From contig JAYTJE010000024.1 in NCBI GenBank assembly GCA_043731355.1, forward strand, positions 1 to 64,000: a stretch of DNA of 64,000 bases, read 5' to 3'. Each line of letters opens with the position of its first letter. Position 1 is the first letter of the stretch. The notes under the pieces were generated by a model. It saw only the letters and a list, made by a program, of their open reading frames with translations, was not told the DNA's origin and did not search any database. The translations under genes and the position numbers were made by a program. This DNA comes from GWC2-56-14 sp043731355 (GTDB taxonomy: Bacteria; Nitrospirota; UBA9217). This document shows positions 1-10,948 of this stretch, in pieces.

Positions 1-51
1 TGCTTTGATCTTTGCAGCTATCATAATGATTTCTCCTCCCCACCCTCTACT

Positions 52-144
52 CTAATTTACCATAGGGGAGGTGTCCCAGCTATATTGACACAGAGGGACA
101 TGATAGAAAGCGCCTTCGTATTCGATGCGTGGTTTGCGAGGCAT
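52..144 (-). pseudogene. RAYT (Y1 transposase) N-terminal remnant
   Basis: Read on the minus strand from the ATG at 144, the first 16 codons give MPRKPRIEYEGAFYHV, the typical N-terminus of REP-associated tyrosine transposases (Y1_Tnp, IS200/IS605-related). Homology stops at codon 16 (position 97). The reading continues into unrelated codons and ends at a TAG at 52-54, so only a fragment of a protein normally over 200 aa remains. The abutting sequence at about 64-90 (GGGGAGGTGTCCCAGC then TATTGACA) looks like a terminal repeat of such an element. That last point is from memory of the family, not from a search. Confidence 0.7.
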
Positions 145-197
145 GAGCTGAGGATAGCAAAACTTGGAATCGTTGTCAACAACTCATGTTTTAAGTC

Positions 198-238
198 TGA
201 CCCCATACGGTCCTGACCCCATACGGTCCATACGGTCC
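198..238. repeat. Short tandem repeat, 16-bp unit
   Basis: The unit TGACCCCATACGGTCC occurs twice back to back (198-213, 214-229), followed by a partial unit ATACGGTCC. The stretch 145-534 otherwise shows nothing gene-like. A 66-codon open frame on the plus strand here reads mostly through the repeat and low-complexity sequence and has no ribosome-binding site. Confidence 0.7.
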
Positions 239-534
239 ATAGAAAGCATTTTTACAAATGATCGGTTCCATAATTCAACCTCATTTTTTCCAAATCAACA
301 AGTTATTCTATGGACGGGAAAGGCAACACTTCCGGATAGCAGGAAGCCTCCTGAAACTGCATAAGCAATTGGATTCGTTGCCTTTATAAAATGACGAACA
401 TGCAATTTGGTAATAGCCGAAACCAGCTGACTAATATGCAAAACCAGGTATTAATCATCGGGAAATGAATACCAAATTCAAAGCGTATTATGCAACTTCC
501 GAATATCTCAACTGTTAGCAAGCTCAGGAAGAAG

Positions 535-1578
535 TCAACGATTCATACCCTGCCCCATAAAATGGTTATAGCCCTTCGGCTTGAGGATCGCCCGTTTGCC
601 ATTACTACTTAAAAACATCTTATTCCCGACAATGATACTTCCTATTTGTGTGGATACTATTTTTAAGGAAAGGAACTTCTTGAGTTTTAACGGCGATACG
701 GTAAAAAGCAGCTCATAGTCCTCGCCTCCGGAAAGAGCGTAATGAAGAGGGCTGGTTTTCAGATGACCGGCTGCCTTGCGAACAGCTGTTGAATCGGGTA
801 TCTGGTCGGCGCTGATCTCCGCGCCGACCCCGCTCTCCTCGCAGATATGCCCGAGATCGGACGACAATCCGTCGCTGATGTCTATCATCGCGGTAGCACA
901 GCCGGAGAGAGCTATTTTTCGGCCCCACTCAGTGCGCGGATCTGGTTGAAGATGCTTTCGGATCAGTTCGGAGTTCTGAGTTCGGAGTTCGGAGTTGCGC
1001 CCCTTACCCCTGGACCCTGGCCCCTGTCCCCTGTACCCTGCCCTCAGCAGTTCCATCCCCGCCGCCGAATCCCCCAGCGTCCCGGTGACGAAGAGAAGGT
1101 CGCCCGGCCGCGCCCCTGCCCTGGTGAGCATTTCCTTCTTTTCGACCTCGCCAAGCGCCGTAACGCTTATCACCAGACCCTGCTGAGAGCGGCACGTATC
1201 CCCACCTACGAGGTCGACGTTGTACTTGCGGCAAAGGGTGTTAAAGCCTTTATAAAACTCTTTGATCTGTTCTACGGAGATGCTGGACGGGATGCCGAGC
1301 GCTGTGAGGCAAAAGCGGGGAACGCCTCCCATGGCGGCAATATCGCTCAGGTTCACGGCAGCGGATTTCCAGCCAAGGGAATAAAAATCGGTATAGGACA
1401 GGTCGAAATGCACACCTTCGAGCAGCATGTCGGTTGTAGCAAGGATTTTTTTTGAAGGCGGGAGGGAAAGCGCGGCAGCATCGTCTCCTATGCCTATCAG
1501 CATTGAAGGTGATCTGCCTTTGGATTGTGCTTTGATCTTTTTTATCAGGCCGAATTCGCCGAGGTCCGATATTTTCAT
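535..1578 (-). CDS. thiL: Thiamine-monophosphate kinase
   Basis: ATP-dependent phosphorylation of thiamine monophosphate to the coenzyme TPP, in the cytoplasm. The AIR-synthase-like fold is visible from GDDAA (residues 31-35), TTDMLLEGVHF (48-58), the VGGDT motif (124-128) and DISDGLSSDL (233-242). Residues 181-206 are a polar, Gly/Ser/Arg-rich insertion encoded by repetitive DNA (961-1038) that interrupts the normal fold. Without it the protein would have the usual length of about 320 aa. The gene lies downstream of lon, but a terminator stands between them, so it probably has its own promoter. The ribosome-binding site is weak. Confidence 0.93.
   Translation of the reverse strand: MKISDLGEFGLIKKIKAQSKGRSPSMLIGIGDDAAALSLPPSKKILATTDMLLEGVHFDLSYTDFYSLGWKSAAVNLSDIAAMGGVPRFCLTALGIPSSISVEQIKEFYKGFNTLCRKYNVDLVGGDTCRSQQGLVISVTALGEVEKKEMLTRAGARPGDLLFVTGTLGDSAAGMELLRAGYRGQGPGSRGKGRNSELRTQNSELIRKHLQPDPRTEWGRKIALSGCATAMIDISDGLSSDLGHICEESGVGAEISADQIPDSTAVRKAAGHLKTSPLHYALSGGEDYELLFTVSPLKLKKFLSLKIVSTQIGSIIVGNKMFLSSNGKRAILKPKGYNHFMGQGMNR
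961..1040. repeat. Repeat-derived insertion inside thiL
   Basis: Two word-like repeat types adjoin: iterations of GTTCGGAGTTC (about 966-995), then iterations of CCCCTGGACCCTGG (about 1004-1040). They lie in frame within thiL, adding about 26 residues including QGPGSRGKG. The same nine residues occur in TrpE in this window, encoded by a similar repeat at 46767-46820. Confidence 0.8.
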
Positions 1579-1617
1579 CGTTTCATCACCAGGGATAAAC
1601 CGTTTTGCATACCTAAC

Positions 1618-1642
1618 AAAAACCCCGCACCGAAGTGCGGGG
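1618..1642 (-). terminator. Rho-independent terminator after lon
   Basis: On the minus strand CCCCGCAC-TTCG-GTGCGGGG forms an 8-bp stem closed by a stable UUCG tetraloop, followed by TTTTT. It lies 66 bp past the lon stop and before thiL, so it should end the galU-lon transcript. Confidence 0.9.
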
Positions 1643-1661
1643 CATCGAATAGTGTGGTGTT

Positions 1662-4116
<2,455 letters not shown>

Positions 4117-4169
4117 ACCAACCTCCTCACGTCAGATGTACTGACTCCCCTCGTGCTTCTCGCAGTGGG

Positions 4170-5039
4170 TTACAGCTTTAATTTCTGCAGATATTGCCTG
4201 AACTCCGGTCCTAAATCCTTGTTCTTCAGCGCGAACTCCACCGTTGCCTTCAAAAAACCGAGCTTGTCGCCGCAATCGTGCCGGATACCCTCGATCTCGT
4301 ATGCGTAGATCGGTTGGTCCTCCATGAGCAGCCGGAGCCCGTCAGTCAGCTGAACTTCGCCGCCCTTGCCCGGCCTGGTCTCTTCAAGCGCTTTGAATAT
4401 CCCCGGAGTAAGAATATAACGTCCGATGATCGCCAGATTGGAAGGCGCCTTGTCGGGCGATGGTTTTTCAACCAGATCGTTGACGAGGTAGACGCCGTCC
4501 TCGATCTTTTTTGCATCAATAATGCCGTAGTTCTGCGTCTGGGACCGGGGCACCTTCTGGATGGCGAGGATCGTCGACGGGTACCGTTTATAGACGCCCA
4601 TCATCTGTTTGAGCGCGGGCACTTCCGCATCGATGATGTCATCGCCGAGCAGCACGGCAAAAGGTTCATTGCCGACCACCCGCTTGGCCGTCAGCACGGC
4701 GTGTCCGAGGCCGAGCGCCTTTTTCTGACGGATGTAGCAGAAGGTCACCAGGTTTGCGATGCGCTGGATCTCTGAAAGCAGCTTGTGTTTGCCTTTTGCC
4801 TTGAGATCTTCCTCGAGCTCGAAGGCCACGTCGAAGTGGTCCTCGATGGCGCGCTTTCCCCTGCCCGTGACCAGCACGATCTCTTCGATGCCCGAGGCAA
4901 CGGCCTCCTCCACGACATACTGGATGAGCGGCTTGTCAACAAGCGCAAGCATTTCCTTGGGCGACGCCTTGGTCGCCGGCAGAAAACGGGTGCCCAATCC
5001 GGCAGCGGGAAAAACCGCTTTTACGATCCCCGTGGTCAT
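4170..5039 (-). CDS. galU: UTP-glucose-1-phosphate uridylyltransferase
   Basis: Makes UDP-glucose from UTP and glucose-1-phosphate for LPS, exopolysaccharide and glycosylation. At 289 aa it has the usual length. The nucleotidyltransferase signature AAGLGTRFLPATKASPKEM lies at the N-terminus, with LGDDIID around residue 115 and EKP near 190. The ATG at 5039 follows GGGAGATG. A sigma-70-like promoter lies about 60 bp upstream. UDP-glucose could also supply the glycosyltransferases near 58-61 kb, though that is inference. Confidence 0.96.
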   Translation of the reverse strand: MTTGIVKAVFPAAGLGTRFLPATKASPKEMLALVDKPLIQYVVEEAVASGIEEIVLVTGRGKRAIEDHFDVAFELEEDLKAKGKHKLLSEIQRIANLVTFCYIRQKKALGLGHAVLTAKRVVGNEPFAVLLGDDIIDAEVPALKQMMGVYKRYPSTILAIQKVPRSQTQNYGIIDAKKIEDGVYLVNDLVEKPSPDKAPSNLAIIGRYILTPGIFKALEETRPGKGGEVQLTDGLRLLMEDQPIYAYEIEGIRHDCGDKLGFLKATVEFALKNKDLGPEFRQYLQKLKL

Positions 5040-5099
5040 TCTTCACATCTCCCTGGAACAATGAATTCAAACACTTGAGGACATCGGAAACAGAGCCGC

Positions 5100-5128
5100 A
5101 TTCTATGAGACAATACTCAAAAAGTCAA
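5100..5128 (-). promoter_or_regulatory. Sigma-70-type promoter for galU
   Basis: On the minus strand TTGACT (5128-5123), a 17-bp spacer, then TAGAAT (5105-5100). The predicted start is about 55 bp before the galU ATG. Call is from sequence match only. Confidence 0.6.
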
Positions 5129-5153
5129 GAACAGAACCGGAAAAGAGACGGGG

Positions 5154-6578
5154 CTACTTGGGGATCGGCACACTCCCGATCAGATATTTCAGGTCATCGT
5201 CATTGAACCGCAGCCCGATGCCGACAAAAGGCGCGGAGCGCTTGGAGTTCAGAGCGTTGTCCACACCGCCGTTCACGAACAGCGTATTGCCGAGCATATA
5301 GCTCACCGTTCCCTTCAGATGCGTATTGGTGTTTTGCGGCTCCTTGCTGTTCATGTTCCAGGCATCAACACTCACTTTCATTGTATCGCCGAACAGGAAG
5401 TAATCGCCTCCGATGCCGCCGGTGGACTCGATCAACCCCACGCGAAGCGCGGCATCGCCCCAGCGCTTGGCGAACATGAGGCTGAATTTGAAGCGGTCTT
5501 CATAGGTCTCGGTCGTGAGCGAACTGCCCGGCGTGGCGGTCATGGTGGTGCGCGCATACTTTCCGTAAGGATCGTTCGTCATCTCGAAGATATAATATTT
5601 ATCCGGTTTGGGCTTAAGCTCCAGCGTAAAATAACTTTTGGATTTCGGGAACATATATTCGGTGCGGAAACCGACCACGGTCCGCATGCGTTCGATCCTC
5701 GACGTATAGTCGCTGATCCCCTTGGCCGCGCTGTCGATGCTCGTATACATGCTGTCGTCGGTGATCAGCTTGCCCAGCGTTCCCTCGCCGCGGTCCACCC
5801 TCCGGGCCACGCTCTCGATCGAGGCCAGGGCAAGCTCGGCGTTCCGCGACGCTTCCCGGATGTTCTCCATGCTTACTTTCAGGTTGTCCCGGTTCTCGCC
5901 CACAACGGCATTGAGGCTGCCGGCAAGTTCGTTCAGCCGCCTGACCAGATCGCCCCCATCTCCCTGCAGGGTGGTGGAAAATTCCTTGATGTTCGCCATG
6001 GTGCTGCGCAGATCGTGCAGGATATCCTCCATGGACCGGGCCCCTGCCTCGGTCCCCAGTACCTGGCGCAGCGATCCGGTGACCTCCTTGATGTCGCCGG
6101 CGATGCCGCTCAGCTGGTTAATGAGCTTGTCCACATCGCTGGGCGACACGGTCGCCTGGATCGTCTCTTCCGGCTGAAGATAGCCGGGCTTCCCTGCCGC
6201 TCCGGGCGCGCTGCCCTCGGAGAGGTCCGATCTCCGCTCCGGCGGGACAAGCTCCACGAATTTTTCTCCCAGAAGCCCCATGGTCTTGATCGTTGCCTCG
6301 GAGCCGCGCTTGATCTGGATGTCCGGATTGAGCCGCATGATGACCTTGGCGCGGCTGTCCGAGAGTTCCACGCGCTCGACAACGCCGATCTTGACCCCTG
6401 CCATGCGCACAGCCGATTTTTCGTCAAGGCCTGCCACCGAATCAAAGAGCGCTGCGAGCGTATACCCTTTTGCCTCGCCGAACTGGTACTTTCCTACCAT
6501 AAAGGTCATGATGAGGAGGGCGACCGATCCGACAATGACCAGCAGCCCCACCTTTGCTTCCGGACTCAGTTTAGCCAT
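5154..6578 (-). CDS. mlaD: MCE-family MlaD-like protein with long C-terminal domain
   Basis: Substrate-binding MCE subunit of an Mla-type phospholipid/lipid ABC transporter, anchored in the inner membrane and facing the periplasm. One N-terminal transmembrane helix (residues 7-28) is followed by the MCE domain (about 38-115, with SVAGLDEKSAVRMAGV and LLGEKFVEL). Next comes a long helical, apolipoprotein-like segment (140-290). The C-terminal part, about 175 residues from YMFPKSKSYF, is rich in alternating aromatic/polar residues like outer-membrane beta strands. E. coli MlaD is only about 183 aa, so this 474-aa form is of the long MCE type. It is translated after mlaE and mlaF. Confidence 0.9.
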   Translation of the reverse strand: MAKLSPEAKVGLLVIVGSVALLIMTFMVGKYQFGEAKGYTLAALFDSVAGLDEKSAVRMAGVKIGVVERVELSDSRAKVIMRLNPDIQIKRGSEATIKTMGLLGEKFVELVPPERRSDLSEGSAPGAAGKPGYLQPEETIQATVSPSDVDKLINQLSGIAGDIKEVTGSLRQVLGTEAGARSMEDILHDLRSTMANIKEFSTTLQGDGGDLVRRLNELAGSLNAVVGENRDNLKVSMENIREASRNAELALASIESVARRVDRGEGTLGKLITDDSMYTSIDSAAKGISDYTSRIERMRTVVGFRTEYMFPKSKSYFTLELKPKPDKYYIFEMTNDPYGKYARTTMTATPGSSLTTETYEDRFKFSLMFAKRWGDAALRVGLIESTGGIGGDYFLFGDTMKVSVDAWNMNSKEPQNTNTHLKGTVSYMLGNTLFVNGGVDNALNSKRSAPFVGIGLRFNDDDLKYLIGSVPIPK

Positions 6579-6595
6579 AAAGACTCCCTGTGCAA

Positions 6596-7342
6596 TTAAT
6601 CCGCCGTTATCGGCCCCACCGCGCTCCCCGTAATAAACTGGTGCACGATGGGATGCGAGGTCTGCCGTATCTGGTCGGGAGTTCCGACCTCGAGGATCTC
6701 GCCTTTATAGAGCATGGCGATGCGGTCCGATATTTTGTAGGCGCTGTGCATGTCGTGCGTGATGGAAACCGAGGTCACTCCGAGTTTTTTCCGCAGATCG
6801 ATGATCAGGTCATTGATAGCGTCAGCGGAAATAGGGTCCAGTCCCGTGGTCGGTTCGTCGTAGAGGATAATGGACGGGTTGATGGCTATTGCACGGGCCA
6901 GCCCCACTCTTTTTTTCATGCCGCCCGACAGCTCCGCGGGCATCTTGTCCTCAATGCCTTTGAGCCCCACCAGCGCAAGCTTTTCAGTCGCCATGGCGCG
7001 AATCTCCTCGTCCGACTTCTTCGTGTGCTGCTTCAGGGCAAAACCTACATTCTCCCAGACGCTCAGTGAATCGAAAAGCGCCGCCATTTGAAAGAGCATG
7101 CCGAACTTCTTGCGCGCTTCGTTCAAGCCGTGCTGATCAAGATCGTTCAGCGCCTGTCCGTCGATGATCACGCGGCCCTGATCCGGAAACAGCAGCCCGA
7201 TGATGTGCTTCAGCAGCACGCTTTTGCCGCTGCCGCTGCCGCCGATCACCGTCATGCTCTCGCCCTTCTCGACTTTGAGATTGACCCCGCGGAGAACGCG
7301 CTGCTCGCCGAAGCCCTTATGCACGTTGATTATGTCGATCAT
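6596..7342 (-). CDS. mlaF: Mla-type ABC transporter ATPase
   Basis: Cytoplasmic ATPase subunit energising lipid transport by MlaE/MlaD. It has Walker A GGSGSGKSVLLKHIIG (residues 34-49), signature LSGGMKKRVGLARAI, Walker B ILYDEPTTGLDP and a switch histidine in SITHDM. At 248 aa it is near the family norm (about 270). The gene sits 7 bp after mlaE and 17 bp before mlaD, consistent with one translationally coupled operon. Confidence 0.96.
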   Translation of the reverse strand: MIDIINVHKGFGEQRVLRGVNLKVEKGESMTVIGGSGSGKSVLLKHIIGLLFPDQGRVIIDGQALNDLDQHGLNEARKKFGMLFQMAALFDSLSVWENVGFALKQHTKKSDEEIRAMATEKLALVGLKGIEDKMPAELSGGMKKRVGLARAIAINPSIILYDEPTTGLDPISADAINDLIIDLRKKLGVTSVSITHDMHSAYKISDRIAMLYKGEILEVGTPDQIRQTSHPIVHQFITGSAVGPITAD

Positions 7343-7349
7343 GACGAAC

Positions 7350-8135
7350 TCACCACAACAGCGCGGACAGAAAATAATCCAGGATAAGAATGAGCATGCA
7401 CGATACCACCACCGCCCCGGTCGTCGCCTTGCCCACTCCTTCCGCCCCGCCCTCGGTATTGAACCCCTTATAGCAGCCGATAAGTCCGACTACCGCGCCG
7501 AATACCAGCGCCTTGACGAGCCCGTACCAGATGTCCGTAACTTCGGCATTGTCGATGCTCTGGTTCACATAGGTGACAGGGTTCGTGCCGAGCACCTTGA
7601 CCCCCACGAAATAACCGCCGGAAATGCCGATGATCATTCCGAGCACCGTGAGAAAAAACATCATCACCGTGCTCGCAATAAATCGCGGGACCACCAGATA
7701 CTTCATGGGGCTCGTTGCCAGGGTCTCCATGGCGTCGATCTGTTCTGTCACTTTCATGGTCCCGAGCTCCGCCGCCATGGACGCGCCGGCCCTGCCCGCG
7801 ACCATGAGCCCGGTCAGGACCGGACCCAGCTCACGCGTCATGGAGAGCGAAACGACCGTGCCGATAAGCGATTCCGCGCCGAAGCGCTTGAACCCCGTGT
7901 AGCTCTGGAGCGCAAGCACCATGCCGGTGGAAAGGGCCGTGGTCATGACGACCGGAACGGAATTCACGCCGATCCGCTCCATCTGCTTGAGCAGGTTCTT
8001 CACGTAAAAAGGACCGCTTATGGTCGCACGAAGGGTCTGGCCCAGAAACATGAGGACCTTCCCGATCTCCGTCACCACCCCCGACGTTTTGCCGCCCAGC
8101 ATTTCAAGCAAGCGGATCATGAATAAGGTCACCAT
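7350..8135 (-). CDS. mlaE: Mla-type ABC transporter permease
   Basis: Integral inner-membrane permease of the MlaE/YrbE family (DUF140), 261 aa. Several hydrophobic segments are visible. The conserved core includes TRELGPVLTGLMVAGRAGASMAAELGTM, given here only as the family landmark around residues 101-128. It precedes mlaF and mlaD in the same direction. MlaB and MlaC partners are not in this stretch. The start is uncertain, because an internal ATG at 8120 also fits and neither has a strong Shine-Dalgarno sequence. Confidence 0.95.
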   Translation of the reverse strand: MVTLFMIRLLEMLGGKTSGVVTEIGKVLMFLGQTLRATISGPFYVKNLLKQMERIGVNSVPVVMTTALSTGMVLALQSYTGFKRFGAESLIGTVVSLSMTRELGPVLTGLMVAGRAGASMAAELGTMKVTEQIDAMETLATSPMKYLVVPRFIASTVMMFFLTVLGMIIGISGGYFVGVKVLGTNPVTYVNQSIDNAEVTDIWYGLVKALVFGAVVGLIGCYKGFNTEGGAEGVGKATTGAVVVSCMLILILDYFLSALLW

Positions 8136-8218
8136 TATATTTCATTCAAAATTCAAAACGGAATATTCAATATCTTGAATCTTGAGTCCGTCACAGACGG
8201 TTCCGTGTGCAGGCCGCG

Positions 8219-9388
8219 CTATACGAAGACCCGCGGCACCCTGGCGCTGATCCCGCACAGCACCTCATAGGGTATCGTGCCGGTCTTTTCCGCAAGGTCC
8301 GCGGCAGTAATCCTCTCGCCGCCCGAGGAGCCGATCAGCACCACCTCATCGCCTTCACGGACGCCGGGGACATCGGTTACATCGAGCATGGTCATGTCCA
8401 TGCAGACCCGTCCCGCCACGGGCACCCGGACTCCCCGGACGAGCGCCTCGCCGCGGTTCGAAAGAGCGCGGCTGAAGCCATCGGCATAACCGATGGGGAT
8501 GGTGGCGATCAGGCTCTCGCGCCTGGTCACAAAGGTCCTGCCATAGCTGACGGGCGTGCCTGCGGGTACTTTTTTCAGCAGAAAGATCCTTGTCAGGAGC
8601 GAGAGGACCGGCTGCAGATCAACGCCGGAGGCATTTCCTTCCACCGGGTCGTATCCATACAGCATGAGCCCGGGCCTGACCATCGTAAGCAACGCACGCG
8701 GGTAATCAAGGACCGCCGCGCTGTTGGCCGCATGGCGGAGCGGAATATCTATTCCTTGATCAGCGAGGGTTTCCAGGAGTTTTTCGAATCGTTCCATCTG
8801 ATGCGAGGCGAAGGCTTTGTCCCTGAGGTCGGCATCGGCGAAGTGCGTCATCAGGCCCTCGACCACGATGCCCTCAAACGCCATGAGTTCCCGGATCAGG
8901 GCCGGAGCGGCTTCCGGAGAAACGCCGGTCCTGTTCATGCCGGTATCCACCTTCACATGCACGGTAATGCGCTGGGAGCGCCTTTGCCCTGCATCTGAAA
9001 GTGCGCGGGCAACGGTGCTGCCCGACAGGGCTGGCGTCAAACGCCACGCCGCGACCGCGTCGGCCTGCCCGGGAAATACCGGACCCATGACCAGGATCGG
9101 AGCCTCGATCCCGGCCTCGCGCAACTGTCTTCCCTCTTCGACCAGGGCAACGCCGAGCATGTATGCGCCTTGCGCCAGCAGATGCCGCGCTACGGGAACC
9201 GGTCCGTGGCCGTATGCCTGGGCCTTCACCACGGCAAGCACCTTACGCCCCATGGCGCGGCGCAGCACTTCCGCGAAGTTATGCGAGAGCGCGCCAAGCG
9301 ATACCCTGGCCACCGTCGGCCGGTCAGCGTCGGCGCCGGTCGGCAACCCCGGGACCGGCCGTGCCGCGTCAGTGGATGGTGCTCTCAT
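8219..9388 (-). CDS. alr: Alanine racemase
   Basis: PLP-dependent conversion of L- to D-alanine for peptidoglycan. At 389 aa it has the usual length. The PLP lysine is Lys55 in AVVKAQAYGHG; most family members have AVVKADAYGHG, so the Asp-to-Gln change after the lysine is a small oddity. The C-terminal domain carries MVRPGLMLYGYDP and VSYGRTFVT plus CMDMTMLDVTD, which contributes the second active site. The first 25 residues are Pro/Ala-rich and may not be translated. It overlaps the preceding zinc-ribbon gene by 20 bp. Confidence 0.95.
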   Translation of the reverse strand: MRAPSTDAARPVPGLPTGADADRPTVARVSLGALSHNFAEVLRRAMGRKVLAVVKAQAYGHGPVPVARHLLAQGAYMLGVALVEEGRQLREAGIEAPILVMGPVFPGQADAVAAWRLTPALSGSTVARALSDAGQRRSQRITVHVKVDTGMNRTGVSPEAAPALIRELMAFEGIVVEGLMTHFADADLRDKAFASHQMERFEKLLETLADQGIDIPLRHAANSAAVLDYPRALLTMVRPGLMLYGYDPVEGNASGVDLQPVLSLLTRIFLLKKVPAGTPVSYGRTFVTRRESLIATIPIGYADGFSRALSNRGEALVRGVRVPVAGRVCMDMTMLDVTDVPGVREGDEVVLIGSSGGERITAADLAEKTGTIPYEVLCGISARVPRVFV

Positions 9389-9566
9389 GGTTCTCCTGGA
9401 ATGCGCTGGATGCGGGCAGTATCTCTATTTTATCGAAAGACTCGGAACAGTCGAGGCAGTCCCAGTGATGAATGGTCCAGTCTTCATAGTCCAGTTCGAT
9501 GCCATAGTCGTCTTCCTGGAAGAGGTTCGTTCCGCCGCAATAGGGACACATGATCGGTTCCGCCAT
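9369..9566 (-). CDS. Small zinc-ribbon protein (CPxCG type)
   Basis: A 65-aa protein of unknown function. It has one CPYCGG knuckle near the N-terminus and a second CLDC motif about 32 residues on, so a single zinc ribbon is likely. The middle is acidic (EDDYGIELDYEDW). The start was chosen at 9566 because GGAGG lies just upstream; the open frame extends further back but lacks this signal. Its 3' end overlaps the start of alr by 20 bp, indicating co-translation. Confidence 0.75.
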   Translation of the reverse strand: MAEPIMCPYCGGTNLFQEDDYGIELDYEDWTIHHWDCLDCSESFDKIEILPASSAFQENHESTIH

Positions 9567-9800
9567 CATTCCTCCGGCGCCGCTACGCAGGATGCCGCTC
9601 CGCGTGTTCCGCATCCAACTCCCCCGATTCGCCGGCCGCAGGCAGTGAAAACCGCCGCACCCGGAGCACATTTCTCATTGCCCCAGCTGAGCACCGGGCG
9701 ACCGCAGGAGCATGAAAAACAGACGCATTTTCAGCTTATTTACGCGCTAACTCTATCACAGCAAAGTTCATTTTGCAAAATAAATTTCGGCGGGAAACAG

Positions 9801-10868
9801 TCACGCAGGGAGGATCTCCCGGAGGGCCTTCAAGAGACGCCGGTTCTGCCACCACGTCCGCACGGCGATCCTGATATAGCGATTATCGAGGCCGGGGATG
9901 GAGGAACAATCCCGGACCAGCAGTCCCCGCCTGCCGAGCCTGTCCGTGAGTAATTGCGAATCGATCCCGGTGAGCTTGAGAAATATATAGTTCGCCGGAC
10001 TCGGAAAGGGTTCGAGCCCGTGGATGAGGCGCAGGCCCGCGAGGAGACGGTCCCGCTCCCGGGCGATGTAACGGCGCGTCTTTTTGGCATAACCCCAGTC
10101 GGTCAAGGCCGCAATGGCCGCGCGCTCGGACGGGATGTCTATGGTCCAGGGCTCCTGGCCGCCGCGGAGCCGCCGGGCAGTGCCGGAATCCGCGATCGCA
10201 TAGCCGACCCGCAATCCGGGCATGCCGTAGAACTTGGTAAACGCGCGGAGCACGATCAGGTTGGACGATTGCACCGCTTCCTTGACCATGGACCCGGCGT
10301 CCACAAAATCCATGAAAGCCTCATCGACCACAAGACGGACGGAGTTCTCGCATGCCATTCTCAGGAGCTCCTGCATTTCAGCCTTCGGAATGAACGCGCC
10401 CGTGGGGTTATTGGGGTTGCAAAGAAAAACCATGTCCACATCCTTGAGCGCGAACGAGAGGTCAAGAGGATCGGCGCGATATCCGTTCTCTTCCCGCAGC
10501 GGCAACGGCACGACCTCGCCGCCGGAATCTTCGACCGCAGCGGCATATTCGGAAAACGTCGGCATCGGGATCAGCGCCCTTTTCGGACGGAACACGCGCG
10601 GGATAAGATGGATCAGCGCATTTGAACCGTTCCCGCACACCACCTGCTCCGGTTTAATGCCGTAATAGCGGGCGATCGCAACCCGGAGCTCCGACATGTC
10701 CGGATCGGGATAGCGGTCAATAAGGTCGATTGCCTTCCGTGCAGCCCGCCTGGCCGCGGACGACGGCCCCAGCGGGTTGATGCTCGAGCTGAAATCGACG
10801 ATGTTTTTTTCCGCTATGCCATAGCGCAGCGCGGCCTCGCGGATGTTGCCTCCGTGGGTCCTCGGCAT
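9801..10868 (-). CDS. cobD: Threonine-phosphate decarboxylase (CobD/HisC family)
   Basis: A PLP-dependent fold-type I enzyme that, as CobD, makes (R)-1-amino-2-propanol O-2-phosphate for the cobalamin nucleotide loop. The N-terminus HGGNIREAA followed by DFSSSINPLGP is the CobD hallmark rather than HisC. Other marks are CNPNNPTGAF (150-159) and PLP lysine Lys212 in AFTKFYGMPGLR. The start at 10868 follows CAGGAAC; an upstream in-frame ATG at 10937 would add 23 residues lacking homology. It lies at the end of the PTS operon, and a CbiMQO transporter is encoded 12 kb away. HisC activity cannot be excluded from sequence alone. Confidence 0.85.
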   Translation of the reverse strand: MPRTHGGNIREAALRYGIAEKNIVDFSSSINPLGPSSAARRAARKAIDLIDRYPDPDMSELRVAIARYYGIKPEQVVCGNGSNALIHLIPRVFRPKRALIPMPTFSEYAAAVEDSGGEVVPLPLREENGYRADPLDLSFALKDVDMVFLCNPNNPTGAFIPKAEMQELLRMACENSVRLVVDEAFMDFVDAGSMVKEAVQSSNLIVLRAFTKFYGMPGLRVGYAIADSGTARRLRGGQEPWTIDIPSERAAIAALTDWGYAKKTRRYIARERDRLLAGLRLIHGLEPFPSPANYIFLKLTGIDSQLLTDRLGRRGLLVRDCSSIPGLDNRYIRIAVRTWWQNRRLLKALREILPA

Positions 10869-10948
10869 TGATTGTTCCTGTGCTCCCTGTTTCGTTTCGA
10901 TCACATCACATTCCGTATTCTGCAATGCCGGCTCCATTTCAACAAGTA

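Noticed and set aside
164..364. 66-codon plus-strand frame
   Set aside because: Reads through tandem repeats and low-complexity DNA; no ribosome-binding site.
5319..6599. 426-codon plus-strand open frame opposite mlaD
   Set aside because: Antisense shadow of a clear MCE protein.
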